Of a DNA stretch of 64,000 bases, positions 52,301-64,000 are shown in pieces. Below the pieces are notes generated by a model. It made no database searches. It saw nothing but the letters and a program-made list of their open reading frames with translations, and had not been told where the DNA came from. Both the position numbers and the translations under genes were made by a program. Every line of letters begins with the position of its first letter. The first letter of the stretch is position 1. The stretch is from Moringa oleifera (lineage: Eukaryota > Streptophyta > Magnoliopsida > Brassicales > Moringaceae), in the NCBI GenBank assembly GCA_021397835.1, contig JAJFZO010000609.1, positions 9,612,001 to 9,676,000 on the forward strand, read 5' to 3'.

Positions 52301-55127
52301 AGAGGCATACACGTGGCTTCAAAACAAATGAGATGCAAGTAATTATTTCAAGTAATGCAGCATCCCACAACTCATATACCAAGTACAGTTCCACTTATAG
52401 CATTGCCCACAAGCACATTTCCCTTAACCCTAAAAAAAAACAATTTCCCACACATATTGATCCAAGACACACCAAGATGCCTTCCTCAAGACCCAAGTTC
52501 TTGCAGGCAACAATAGCTGTAACACACAACAGTAAGATTTATTCCCAATTTAAAACTCTAAAAGGGTGGTAGATTGACAAGTTTGACATGCAACATAAGA
52601 TATAGACAATGGTTAAACATATTTGTCATAAAACTAGCAAAAACTCATTAGCCTATATTATCAATAATGAAAAATGGCTACTTAAAATGATAAAAAACCT
52701 TAACTCAGCAAAACATAAACCGCTGACAAGAAAGTTCATGTAAATTGTAGCAAAACATGAGAAAGAATCATGCTCACAACAGAACCAATAACATCACAAG
52801 GGGAAAATATCAAGCAAGCTCCACTACATGACAGTGAATGCAAGATCCGGAGGAAAAAAAAAGCCTAATTACCTTTTGTCAACCATTAATTGCATTGACT
52901 CTCACCCAATTCTAAGAAGGAAACTAGATTCATTTCCTTACTTTCAGTCAAAGAAACTTAGGGGCACAAAAATAGAACAGAGAGGCAGAAAGCTATTTCA
53001 CATATGTATTGTCATTCTCTGTTGAGAACTACTAGTTCACCTGGGCACATCCAGGCACCAGACAGCACAAATTGTTACCCTACTTTTACTATAGCATCTG
53101 AAGCTCATGATTTGGGATGGGCCAACTAAAGTAAATCCTAGTCCCTTCATGTTCCCCTTTTAATTTTTCATTATAATTTGCAGCAAGAAGAATTGAACCC
53201 CGTGATCTGATTTAAGATTATGTTTCACTCATATAATTACAGCAATATGAACTAGCTGCCATGTAAATATGTAACCAGAAAAGTTACTTCACCAGCATGA
53301 ACCTATTCCCATTTCATGCTACAGAAGTTCAGTTTCCAAATAGTCAATCAATTTCCACAAACAGCCAATGAGCTTTCTAAGGTTTATAGTCCTCTGAAAT
53401 AAATCATAAACTTGATACTATAAGTCCAAATTTAATTGAATTCTTTAAATTCAAAATATTCGCTAATTTCATTTTCTCACCAATCAATCAATGAATTTCC
53501 TCCTAAGTCCCCCGCTCAAGCATGTAGTAGATAAAACAAGAAGAAGAAAAGGAACAAGAACAACTTAATAAATTAAACGGTTGGGCAAACACACAAAATC
53601 TTCAACAAGTTAAATGTATAACAGATTTAGCAGAACAGAAACAATGGATGAACCACAGCATAGTATATAATTTACATCGGGTTTTGTAAGGCCCTTATAG
53701 TTTTAATATTGGCAATTGGATCCTCCATGTTTCCAAATTGAATCAATGTGATGCTTCTGCCAGTCCAGGTTAAACTAATCAGTACAAACTAGAACTCCAT
53801 CAGAGAATGAGAGAAAGGGAGGAAAGAGAGAGTAAACAAAAAGAGAAAGGGGGGAGAGAGAGAGAGAGGAAGTTGAAGAAAAATAGGGAAAGGGATGGAA
53901 GGAGGAGGAGAAAATCAAAAGAGAGAAGAAAATAATGGTGAGTGGGGGATCAACTTATAATTTAGTTTGTGATACTGGTGTTAGGGCAAAATCAAGAATA
54001 CCCTGGACTATAAGAAACCTAAAGAGAAGAATTCACAGTTGAGGCAAATAGCATGTCACATAATGGTGTTTTTAATTTATGATTTTCTTGTTTTGCAAAA
54101 GGCCGACCTTGTTTTCTTGTATGGTTTGGTGTGGGGCCAACCTGGATTTTGAAAAAATATATATTATGATTCGTTCCTAGCCCAGTAGATTAGTCATTGG
54201 GTCCTGAGATCCCTATATTTGCTATGGTAAAATAACAGAGAGGATTCAATGGAAACCATGGTTATTTAAAAAAAAAAAAATAGGATGGTTGTCTGACAGC
54301 CCCAAATTTATCCTTGAAATTAACCTGCTGACAGACAGAGAAACAACATTGACTGAATTTAAAAGTAAAGGATCAATTACTTCCATTGAAGCCATAGAAA
54401 GACAAGACTGACTCAATTTGGAGATAGGGAAACATTTGCTACCATCAAACTTATAACTACTGTAATGTCTGTCAGAGAGACTACATTTACTCAATTTGAA
54501 AATACAGAAGCAACTGCTTCAATTAAAACTGGAGGGATCATCATAAAACATTATGTAAACTATGAAGACAAGGTGTAGTGTGTTCACCCAAAAACAATTA
54601 TGTTAACATCAACAGTAAATGCTATGAAACATAAGACTAGGTGGACATAGACATGCATACACTTGTGACTACATAGCAGATGAGTAACAGATCACTTCTT
54701 ACCTATAAAGAGATATAGATCCGATCTACGTTCAAACCAAAATATTTTGCTCCTCCAGGTAAATTAGAAGATGAAAATTCAGAACAAACGCACCAAAACT
54801 GAAGAGTTGTTCAATCAATGACAAAGCACGAAATAAAAGATCAAACAAGCAAACGAAAAACCGAAGGAAAAGGTACACGGTAAAAAAGGAAAGGAAACAG
54901 AGTGATTAACCTGGGTCATCATTGTAGCGATCGGAGCGTGAAAAAGGGGGATCCCGTCGAACCTCCCCAGGCTCGTAGTCGCTGCCCCCTCCGCGTCCTC
55001 CTCCTCCACCACCACCACCAACAGCAGCAGCGCCGTCAGCGCCGTCGCTGACAGATGGCCGCACAACCAGGCTGCTAATGTGAGGCTGGTGATGTGGCGC
55101 TGTTTGGTCCTTGTCTCTGGACCCCAT
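49306..55127 (-). CDS. RanBP2-type zinc-finger, Arg/Gly/Pro-rich RNA-binding-type protein (TAF15/FUS-like)
   Basis: Three exons in transcript order: 55127-54911, 50646-50343, 49921-49306, joining in frame to 378 residues. The start is MGSRDKDQTAPHHQ. The N-terminal part has a poly-Gly run and RIRAGSSSPVRRRDAD, followed by an Arg/Gly/Asp-rich region. One RanBP2-type zinc finger (residues about 165-192, WICPDPLCRNLNFARREYC) has ligands C170, C175, C186 and C189 plus the conserved Asn179; it is split by intron 2. A Pro-run, Arg-rich, SR-like C-terminus (RERSRSP) follows. Such single fingers can bind single-stranded RNA, so a nuclear role in transcription or splicing is likely. There is no RRM, which separates it from animal FUS/TAF15. 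Intron 1 is 4264 bp and holds a probable TIR element. A GA/CT run lies in the leader just upstream of the ATG. Confidence 0.88.
53691..54540. mobile_element. Probable non-autonomous TIR element in intron 1 of the zinc-finger gene
   Basis: The left end (53691-53763) and the reverse complement of the right end (54540-54469) align over about 72 bp. Both have CCCT near the outer end, then AGTTTTAAT, a TTTC.AAATTGA.T.AATGT block and a TCT.CCAG/TCTGACAG inner end. The right part also holds two further inward copies of the block around 54290-54430, so it has internal subrepeats. There is no coding capacity. The interior includes a long purine-rich tract. Target-site duplications are not obvious and exact ends are uncertain by several bases. 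The superfamily is not assigned. Confidence 0.55.
53802..53940. repeat. Purine-rich tract (about 135 bp)
   Basis: Almost only A and G on the plus strand, including a GAGAGAGAGAGAG run near 53853-53870. On the transcribed strand it is a polypyrimidine tract. It lies inside the probable TIR element. Confidence 0.75.
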
Positions 55128-57472
55128 CTCTCTCTCCCTCTCTCTCTCTCTCTGAGACTGTGTCTGAGGGAAAGGGGTCCGATCTCGGAGATCTACCAGG
55201 CTTGCGGTACCTATGGTTATGAAAACCCTAGAGGAACTGCAGGGGATTTCGGCCCATAAGGGTGGCTCTTAAATTACTAGTACCTGTAGAATTTCACTTT
55301 CATCCGCCAACACTTCCTTAAAATCACTTGCACCTTCTCTCCCCCGTCAATTTTGCTTGTCTCACTGTTATAGTTTCATCGGGTGAAATTCCAAGAAGCT
55401 TATTTCTATTTGGTTTTACTTTTACCTTTTTACTTCTTTTAATTCAAGACAAATATTATTGATATATGTGATTTTTTTAATATTTTCAAATTTTTAATTC
55501 TCCTTTTCATAATTCACACCCCATATATGTGGGACTTAAGTTTTCTACTCTCTTTTTATTTCATTATTTCTTTGAATAAGTAAACAAAGGCAATTCTCTT
55601 TTAAGTTAAATGTTTATTTTTTATTAATAAAATTATTGTTGATTAATATAATCTATTTATGAATTAAAGTTCAATTTAAATATATTTTATTTTTTATAAA
55701 AATATTTTTTTACTTGAAACCTGAGCTTCAACAGGTCACATATATTTGATTTGAAGTTTTGTCTCTCTAATATTAAATATATTTTTCTTTTCCATAAATT
55801 TTGTTCGCTGATATTTTTTTTAAAAAAAAAAAAACTTCATCTTAAATGTATTGTAATCTTTAGATCTCTTTTTTAAATAAATTTAAATTTAACAAAAATA
55901 AATAAATCTTGGATCTAAAACTTTCTTTCACATGTTTTGAAATTTTCGCTTAACATGAGTTAATAATAGAATAATAAAAATAATTTTTCACTAATATTTA
56001 ATTCCAATATCATATCAAAAAAATTAAATTTAATCAAATTTGATCAGAATTTATTTAAATACATTTTAAAATTCAAAAGTTTTAGAAAAGATAATCTCAT
56101 ATTTTTTTGCAGAACTTTATTTTAAATTTTTTATTTTTCATCAATTTCATGTTACTACGTTTTTCTACCAAATAAAACTTTCATTAATTTCTTCTTTATT
56201 GAATTAGATTTTTTTAGTATCAGTTTAGTTTAAATTCTCAACATTTACGCAGAACTTGCCAAAAATTAGTTTTTTCCTTCCTCCAAATTTTAAACTTCAA
56301 ATTGATTTACTTTCACTAAAAATTAAAAATAGACACTTGTTTTTTTAAAAAAATTGTCGTTCTCTTTTTGGTGTTAAAATTCATCATTAATCAAAATTTG
56401 AGTTTCAACATTGAAAAATTGAAAATTTTCAAGTGTACAAAAATATTAAATCCAATATTAAATTTATTTTTATATATTCATACAATGAAAATTGCTGATA
56501 TGCTAATCTTATATTGGTTGATATTTTTCATGTAGGTGTTATCTCCACCACCTTTGATGGGCTTAGGTTGGGAATTATTGGCCTAACCTAGACCATAGAG
56601 ACGAGTCATGCAGCACCCAACTCAGCCCTTGAATCTAGCTTTGTCCATAAAAATATTATTTTTATAATTTATCTTATTAATAAATAATAATAACTAAATA
56701 AATAAGTTTGCGTATTTTATTTTCTTAAATTACTATGGTACATGTCCATTGAAAACATCAATTTTGTTCATGAAAGTCAAAATTCTATGAAAAGGGAATT
56801 ATAAATCATGTGTTTTACTAAATAATAGTTAAAAGAAAATTATTTAGAAAAATATTAAATATTAAAAAAGTGATCAATCCTTTTTCATATGAACTTTAAG
56901 ATATTATATGTTTTAATTTTGTAATTCTTCTATCAAATTCATCAAAAATTCATTTTGTTTGATAATTGTTGTATTTAGGTAATATTCATGCAATAAAAAT
57001 GGAGTGATTATCACAGAGTCTTGCTTTTATGCTTTATTGATTTACTGGCTTTGGATTAAACCTCTCCATTGCTTGCTTATGCTTAAACCATACTTTACTT
57101 GAATGATTAAAGTATAACCCAAAAAAAAAAAAAAGAGAAATTCGTCCCCAAAAAAGAAAAGGTGAGAGTGACACTTCATTATTTAAAATATTAAAAAGAA
57201 AATGAAAGAAACAAGCTTTCGAAAAAGACAAATAACAACGACAAAATTCAAGTGCTCTACAATGGTCTTACTCGTAATTTAAGCGAAGTGAATGGGCTAA
57301 ATAAAACCCAAGGGGGCCTTACGTAAACTTACACGCTTCGTAGTGCGCAGACGCTTCTCCGCAAATCCAAAGGAAATTAAAAACATATCTGCGGACTTTT
57401 ATGTATTTATTCGCCACGCGTCACCACCTAAACCGTAGAACATGAAATGACCAAATCACCCATCTGAATTTG

Positions 57473-57486
57473 GCGACACGTGTCGC
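57473..57486. promoter_or_regulatory. 14-bp perfect palindrome with G-box upstream of the transporter
   Basis: GCGACACGTGTCGC is a perfect inverted repeat centred on CACGTG, about 300 bp upstream of the TATA box. It is an ABRE-like, high-affinity type of bZIP site. ABA or sugar-signalling control is inference. Confidence 0.5.
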
Positions 57487-57774
57487 GGCACTCAACCTCG
57501 TCCGCGGTGACAACCGAGATCTACTAGTAAATTGTATAATAAACGTTTTTAATCACTTTAAAAAATAAAAGCCCGTACGAGTTGATTAAACCAAATAGCT
57601 AGGCGGTCTCCTTTTGTCACTTTCCCTGCTTCTTAAGCACTGTCGTCTCTACGAAGTTATGGTAGTGCTCTGTTTCCTTCTCCGTATTTAACAGACCTCT
57701 CTCTCTCTCCACTTCTTTACTCAAACCCCCGCACACGGCGCACGGTATCAACACCCTCTGTTTTTCTTATCCTC

Positions 57775-57782
57775 TATATAAA
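57775..57782 (+). promoter_or_regulatory. TATA box of the sugar transporter gene
   Basis: TATATAAA followed by a CT-rich initiator region. A start site about 30 bp downstream gives a first 5'UTR exon that ends at a GT donor after 57921, consistent with the spliced leader model. Confidence 0.65.
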
Positions 57783-58015
57783 GCCTCTCCTGAATTGTGC
57801 TCTTTGCTTTTTGTTTCTCAAGTGAAATTTCGTTTCCTTCCTGTGAGCGTCACCAACACTTATATACTGACTTTGTGTGTTAGATCTCGTCTTTCTCGTT
57901 TGATGATCGAAGCATAATCTGGTAATTAGCCTTATATTTTTTCTGTTAATTTTGATCCGTCATCTGTTCCGTTGAATCAAAGCCGATTGTTCGCATTAAC
58001 TTTAGTTGTTATATA

Positions 58016-58023
<8 letters not shown>

Positions 58024-58050
<27 letters not shown>
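58024..58050. repeat. (TA)n microsatellite in the transporter 5'UTR intron
   Basis: An uninterrupted TA dinucleotide run about 100 bp after the donor of the leader intron, preceded by a short GT run. Confidence 0.9.
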
Positions 58051-58994
58051 GTTTAAAAGCATTGATGCTTCATTAGATGTTCTTGCTTTCTTATTAGAGC
58101 TTAAAATACTTTTAGATATTTATTTGATATACATCGCAATGACTCCACTATTGAAGAAGTTTAAGTTCGTCTCATCATTTTTGGATGCTCTCTGTTTTGC
58201 TGAGATTACCAACGATATAGGGAGTACTGGAGACGTTATTATCTGGAGTTAGCTTTTTTGTTTCTAATATTTTCTCCGCAACCAAATGGATCACTTGCTC
58301 TTTCTTCACCATGAAGGCAGTTGACCACCGAACATGCTTTAACTTATCTGAATATGGCTGTATATAATGAGATCAAACTACATTAACTGTTGGCCAGTGT
58401 GCCTAGCCATTTAGAGTTAAAGTGTTAACATATTTACCTATCGGCACCTGTGGCTAGAATATGTGAATACTTAGACTGGAAAGAACAGGGCTCTTAAACT
58501 TTTGTTCTATCTTCTATTTGGTTTCCTGACAGTTAAAGGAAATTAATTGACAGTCGTTGTTGAGCCTAACTTCTTTTTGTTTGCTGAAAAAGTTGAAGAA
58601 AAATGAATGTTATAGATTGTGACCTAACTTTTTTCTTATTGATTGAGATAATTTGAAAACCAGTCATTAAATTTCAAAATTTTGAAATTTCTGTGGGTAC
58701 CCTAGTTTAAATGTAATTCTTATGTTTCAATGAACTTGAACTTTGAAGTACTGTAGCTTCCAGTGAGGAGTGGGGGAGGGGTGGGAGAGGAATGACAAGG
58801 GAGTTGAAATTTGAAGATTTACAACTCCTTGTCTGTGGTGGATGATATGAAATTCGATTAATTTTTATTTCTGGAATCAGGTTAATTCACTGGGAAAGAT
58901 TTTAATTGAAATGCTCTTCATTGAGTGTTGTTAATTTGATGTGATGGTGTGACATCGATGCTCTCAAAATCAGGTGATCTGGAAGGAAGATTGG

Positions 58995-59003
58995 ATGCGG
59001 TAA
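58995..59003 (+). promoter_or_regulatory. Two-codon uORF overlapping a consensus splice donor
   Basis: ATG CGG TAA lies 7 nt before the transporter ATG, in the second leader exon. The same bases read GCG|GTAAGT, a full-consensus 5' splice site. Either could lower expression or create an alternative transcript. No transcript evidence is available here. Confidence 0.4.
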
Positions 59004-59010
59004 GTTTGGC

Positions 59011-62000
59011 ATGTGGGGATACCACCGTGAAGCATCCTTGATGTACAAGAGAATGTCATCGAGAGATTATTCAAATGGGGTTGATGTAGAAGAGAACTCA
59101 GGTAAATTTATCCATTGTGTGCTGGCATTCTGATTTGTTAGATCTTACTCTAGCTTTGGCATTTTCTTGAATTAATAGTCATCATACGATTTCCCATTAC
59201 ATGTGAGGCACTAACTCTGTAGAGACACATGCCTGTGTACTTATATGCTCTTACCACACAAGCCTCCTTAATGGAGTGCTGTGTTTAGTTTCCCTACTGT
59301 CAAAGCAAATTAGAAGCATTAAGAATCGTGAGATTTGGTTAGTAACTTTTTTTTTTCCTCTCTTTGTGGCATCACATTTGTCAAAAGAAGTGCTATTGGT
59401 GCTCCTGATAGTTCTACTGTGCTTCCCACAGAGAGCATGTGGAATGCTACAAACCACACGGGAACACCAATGAAATCCCTCATTTATCAATTGGCATCTT
59501 TTGTTCTCCTAACTCTGTCATTTAAAGTATTGTGACTGATCAAGGAGATGAAAGAGCAAATACAAAGGTCCAAGTGGGAGCCAAGCGAGAAATATAGTCT
59601 CTTATGGTAGCATAATTAGGCATTGATTACACTGGTGATCTATTAATTCTCAATCATTGGTGATCTATTAATTCTCTAAAACTTTTACAAATGTCATTGA
59701 GCCATTTGCCATGATACTTTGGCTTAATTCTTGTATTTTCTTTTAGCTCTTTCACAGAATGATATGGATCTAGAAACCACAAATCCTCCATGGAGACGCT
59801 CTTTCCCACATGTCTTGGTGGCAACCTTAACTTCATTCTTGTTTGGCTACCATCTTGGGTTTGTGCACTGTCTTCAATTTAGCCTTTGTGGCTCTTTATC
59901 TTCATCTTAATATTGTTCCTGCTTGCATATCAATAAGCTCATATATATGGTTCTCATATTTGCTGTTCCACACAGAGTAGTCAATGAACCTCTTGAAAGC
60001 ATCTCATTGGATCTTGGCTTCAGTGGAAATACCTTGGCAGAAGGTATCACCTAGTGGATTTCCCTTCTTTTACTGTTATACCATGAGATCTACTCCAGGA
60101 AAATGGTCTTTAGTTTGATATGTTTTATGTCTTATTCTTAAAATGAAGGTCTGGTGGTGAGTACGTGTTTGGGGGGTGCATTCATTGGATCTCTATTCAG
60201 TGGTTGGATTGCTGATGGGATTGGACGCCGAAGGGCTTTTCAATTGTCTACTTTGCCTATGATAATTGGCGCTTTGATGAGGTGATACTTTTGCACTATT
60301 ACACAAATGTTAGTCCTATACCTTAAACTTCATCTTGTTTTGTTATGAAAGAATGATAACCTGAGCTTTGCTCTGTGCATTTTATTTCTGTAATATCTTC
60401 TTGCTTTGTCTCCATTAGTTGGCAAGTTTCATTCAGGTCCCTGGTCTCACTTGGAATTTTTCTCCACACCTTGTTAAATCAAAAACAATAGAAACTTAGG
60501 CATAATCTTGAGTAAAAAATTTAATGCATGGTGACTATATCCAATCTCCTTCTCAGTATAACATGTTATTCCCCTACTTCTGAAGTTAAAAATGGAAACT
60601 AGAAGACAACTTTTAAATGTTTATTCTTTTTTTTTTTTTTGGCAGATCACACTTTTATAGTTTTAAATCTCATCACCAGGTAGTCACATGCATTAGTCTT
60701 TTGTTTGATCGAAAATTATGAGTAGCTATTCTGTTCTGACTTTTCTGCTGGTGGTGCACTTGTTTTTTTTCTTTTCCTTTTTCTCCTTTTTCATGTTCGT
60801 GGTGGTATGAGATCATTCTCTCAGATACATATTATTGCCGTCTTCTTTTCTTAAATTCTTTTCCTGTGTACATATAGATCTTAAAACTTTAAACTGCATT
60901 TTTCAGTGCAACAACCAAAAATCTTGTGGGTATGCTTTTAGGAAGGTTATTAGTTGGGACTGGCATGGGCCTTGGGCCCCCTGTGGCAGCTCTTTATGTG
61001 ACAGAGGTATGTGAAATTTATATTTATGCAACCTTGATCAGTTGATGATCTGTCTTGTGTATCAAATTGGGAAGTTTACTTTCAAACTGGCATTTATTTC
61101 TCTAATTTGTGCAGGTTTCTCCTCCTTCTGTGAGGGGAACTTATGGAAGCTTCATCCAGATTGCGACATGTCTTGGACTTATGGGGGCTCTGTTCATTGG
61201 AATTCCTGTCCGAGAAATCCCCGGCTGGTAGGAAGTGTGCATTTTATGTCATAAATCTATTGCTTGTTACCAACCATTTAAATACAATTTTCCTGACCAA
61301 ATGCTCAGGTGGCGCACTTGTTTTCTGGTGTCTACAATTCCTGCTGCAATACTTGCTCTAGCAATGATGTTCTGTGCAGAGTCTCCGCATTGGCTATACA
61401 AGGTTCGTTCTCTCTTTTGTGTTCTGTGTCTTAAGATGATCAAATTTTTTATTTTAACAGTCTACTCTGATTTGTGGAGGCTCTTTGAATCTGTATGCGG
61501 GTTTTGTAACTCATTCGTCTTTCCCCCTGCCTTCTTGTTATTTTGATTATTGTGCTGGCAGATTTAGATTCTGTGTGTGTTTCTCCCTGGCAGCATTTGT
61601 AGTGTGTGTATGAGCTTTTGTGCCTGTGGGAGAATTATGCATCTGTATATGCTACATGATTTGCTACTTTTTTTGTCACCATGTTTTCATTTACTTTTTG
61701 GTCTTTCCCATAATTCATTTACCCTTGATTCATTTGAAATTTTTAGCAAAGCAGTGGAATCACTATGCATGAAATTGGATTGAACAGAATGTATTAACCC
61801 TGTCATAGTGCTTCTGTAGAAGGCTGACACTCATGTTTTTTGTGGGTATGACACAGAGAGGAAGAAGTACTGAAGCTGAAGCTGCATTTGAGAGGCTGTT
61901 TGGAGGATCGCATGTCAATACTGCAATGGCAGAGTTGTACAAGTTAGATAGAGAAGATGAAACTGATACTGTTAAGCTCTCGGAGTTGTTGTATGGTCGG

Positions 62001-64000
62001 CATTTTAGAGGTACATACTATTCCTTTATGGTGCAATTCAATTCGATGAGTTCTGTGAATAAATATGTCCGGTTTTTATAGTCATCCACTGCTGCTAGCA
62101 TCTGCTCTTTTTCTTTCCTTGTTGTCTTTTAGGCTTTGTTATTCACATGTTGCTTTTGCAGTTGTTTTTATTGGGTCAACCCTATTTGCTTTACAACAGC
62201 TATCTGGTATAAACGCTGTATTTTATTTCTCTTCTGCTGTATTTAAAAGTGCGGGAGTACCATCAGACCTTGCAAACACCTTTGTGGGAATAGCAAATCT
62301 GTCAGGTATAGCTTGGTTCTTCCGTAGCTTTGATGCTTATGCAAGATTGCCACTGCATATTGACATCAGAAATTTTATACTCAGGGTCTATAATTGCAAT
62401 GGTTTTGATGGATAAACTAGGAAGGAAGGTGCTGCTTCTTGGGAGCTTCTTTGGCATGGTAAATTCTAATCGCTTAATGGGTTTTCATCAAAGGCTTCCC
62501 TGTTGTGTTATAATTAGTAGAGCTGCATGCTTTGTGCTATGGAGGTGTAAGCATGGATTGGATCGGTGTATAGATTTTATTATGTAGTTGGTGATGGAAG
62601 TCAAGGATAAGGGAAGGAAGAATCAGGGAAGACAGAGATGAGAAATGGAATTAGGGAGAAGAATGGAGAGAATATAGAAGGAGACAGAAGTACATGACAG
62701 AATTGCATAAGGAGAGAAGAGGTGATAGGTAGAAGAAAACTCTGAATTAAATACTTCAATTCCCAAACTTCAGTCTATCTCATCCCAGGCAGACAGAACA
62801 ACTAAATAAGGAAAGAAAATAGAATCTCAACCAAAGCCTAAAATCAATTTAATTGATTCTAGTTCCAAATAATAAAATAATAATAATAAAAAAGTCCTAA
62901 TGATTTCTAGTTGCTATTCCATCAACTTGGCACAGAATTTATAGCCTTAATGAAATCATAGTATTGTGTTTCATGCTGAGTGGAGGATCGTTGAAGTGTT
63001 TCAGATAATTACCTTTTAGTCTTTGTTTGAAACAGGAAAACAAATTATCTTTCACTGTGAATAACCGACATTGGCTCTAATATCATTCATAGACTGTTAC
63101 AACTAGTAACAGATATCCTGACCTTTGCTGAATGAAACTAAGGAAGACTTTGATCTCTGAATCCTGGTGTTTGACAATGTCTTTGATCTCATTTTAGGCG
63201 ATCTCAATGGTCCTTCAAGTTACTGCTGCAAGTTCATACATACCACACTCTGGAGCCTTGTACCTATCAGTCGGTGGCATGCTGATGTGAGTACTCTTTA
63301 ATTGGATAATAAATTTTAATTATGTTCCTGCCAGAATCAATTAGAGATGGGCATATTGAAATTCAGCACATCTTATTTCATTTTTAATTTATATCTTATC
63401 TTTTATGAAAGTGGGGTGGTACAACGGGCTCTCCTCATGGCCACTTATAGAAAGAGAGATCAGGGACTGCATGTTGGATAACTTTGTGCCGTCATTCCCC
63501 ATTAAACCCGAAAAGAGAATATCGTGGATATAAAACAGTAATAGTACTCACTTTGTTGCATGAGAATTCTCTCTGTTGATTAGAAGAAGATAGATGACTG
63601 AACCTTTCTTGAAAATATGTGGAGGCCATGGTTGCAAGCCTTTGCAGTTAGTGGAAACGGGAACATCTTTAGATTCTTAATCTTGACTCTATACTGCAAA
63701 GCACACTAGTTGTAGAACTGAAGAATGAATTTAATCAAATGCTAATTCAAAAATAATAATCCTGTTTTTAATAAATCTCAGCCATCATGCTCACCCCTTA
63801 TTCTGCTGTGTAGCATTTAGACTACATGAAGCTGGTTTAAGATGCCTTATCTGTTTGTGAAAGAAAGAAGATTCAGGCTTTATGGATTTTACAATGTTGG
63901 GACCTACTGATTTTGAATGCTTTGTGCAGGTTTGTGTTCACATTTGCTCTAGGAGCTGGTCCAGTCCCAGGTCTCCTGCTTCCAGAAATCTTCCCCAGTC
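59011..64000 (+). CDS. Plastidic-glucose-transporter-like sugar carrier (MFS), 3' truncated by window
   Basis: Twelve exons are visible: 59011-59101, 59747-59858, 59976-60043, 60149-60281, 60907-61006, 61115-61227, 61309-61402, 61857-62010, 62162-62305, 62385-62458, 63198-63286 and 63930 to the edge. All join in frame, and the last exon is cut. The start MWGYHREASLMYKRMSSRDY resembles the pGlcT2/SGB1 subgroup. Sugar-porter motifs are DGIGRRRAF after the second membrane segment, AESPHWLYK after the sixth, LQQLSGINAVFYFSSAVF in the seventh, DKLGRK after the eighth, and LLPEIFPS at the truncated end. Family members are hexose carriers of the plastid envelope or Golgi; the exact compartment is not decidable here. 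A weak or absent transit peptide argues for a non-plastid location. The leader is spliced and contains a two-codon uORF. Confidence 0.92.
59633..59676 (+). repeat. 25-bp-period short duplication in transporter intron 1
   Basis: TGGTGATCTATTAATTCTC occurs at 59633-59651 and again, identical, at 59658-59676, 25 bp apart in the same orientation. It lies about 70 bp before exon 2, close enough to be near the branch-point region. Confidence 0.75.
62581..62745. repeat. Purine-rich tract in transporter intron 10
   Basis: About 160 bp dominated by A and G, with repeated GGAAGG, GAGAAG and GGAGAC words. AT-rich sequence with an AATAATAATAATAA run near 62875-62891 follows. The composition change within an intron suggests an inserted, decayed repeat, but no ends or target duplications could be defined. 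Confidence 0.45.

Larger units (their letters stand above)
55128..59010. other. Zinc-finger gene promoter, AT-rich spacer, transporter promoter and 5'UTR
   Basis: Positions 55128-55400 are the leader and promoter of the minus-strand zinc-finger gene, starting with a CT/GA run (55128-55153). Positions 55430-56520 and 56640-57030 are AT-rich and featureless, separated by a short island near 56545-56640. Positions 57300-57800 form the transporter promoter (G-box palindrome and TATA listed separately). Positions about 57805-57921 and 58974-59010 are its 5'UTR exons, separated by a 1052-bp intron that contains a TA microsatellite. No other gene was recognised. Confidence 0.55.

Noticed and set aside
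52231..52572. 113-codon plus-strand frame inside the zinc-finger gene intron, considered as a nested gene
   Set aside because: No motif, no promoter or UTR signals, and low-complexity composition.
53180..53210. Minus-strand GGGGTTCAATTCT resembling a tRNA T-arm
   Set aside because: No matching acceptor stem, D-arm or anticodon arm could be placed around it.

Overview
This window is nuclear DNA from a flowering plant, most likely a eudicot. The evidence is GT-AG introns of 0.1-4 kb, AT-rich intergenic DNA, microsatellites, and plant-only protein families (PRONE-type RopGEF, TRM, ABIL, plant PRORP, peroxisomal AIM1-type MFP). The species cannot be named from sequence alone. I rebuilt eleven gene models exon by exon. 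Ten have a complete reading frame and one runs off the right edge. All rest on splice consensus, preserved reading frame and recognised protein motifs; none was checked against transcripts or databases.

Left part (1-24 kb): an LC8-type dynein light chain (+, 2073-2487) faces a TRM/DUF4378-type protein (-, 3558-6734). After an AT-rich gap with one small candidate ORF come a PRONE RopGEF (+, 10745-12976), cytosolic aspartate aminotransferase (-, 13866-18382) and an ABIL subunit of the SCAR/WAVE complex (-, 20064-21764). Four of these five genes belong to cytoskeletal or ROP-signalling families.

Middle (23-40 kb): an unusually long proteinaceous RNase P (PRORP, -, 23276-26833). After a 2-kb AT-rich gap, an NFD6-like organellar small protein (-, 28829-30601) is divergent, over 743 bp, from a peroxisomal beta-oxidation multifunctional protein of AIM1 type (+, 31345-39753).

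Right part (41-64 kb): a CPP/TCX (LIN54-like) two-CXC-domain DNA-binding protein (-, 41594-47575) and a RanBP2-zinc-finger, Arg/Gly/Pro-rich RNA-binding-type protein (-, 49306-55127). The 4.3-kb first intron of the latter holds a probable non-autonomous TIR element. Last is a plastidic-glucose-transporter-like sugar carrier (+, 59011 to the edge) with a 5'UTR intron.

The genes are individually transcribed and share no operon logic. I saw no rRNA, tRNA, CRISPR array or autonomous transposon. The best leads are regulatory or structural: an E2F consensus inside the TCX first exon, the extended PRORP, the intronic TIR element, a 20-nt coding terminal exon in the NFD6-like gene, a two-codon uORF that is also a consensus splice donor before the transporter start, and several short diverged tandem duplications in UTRs and introns.
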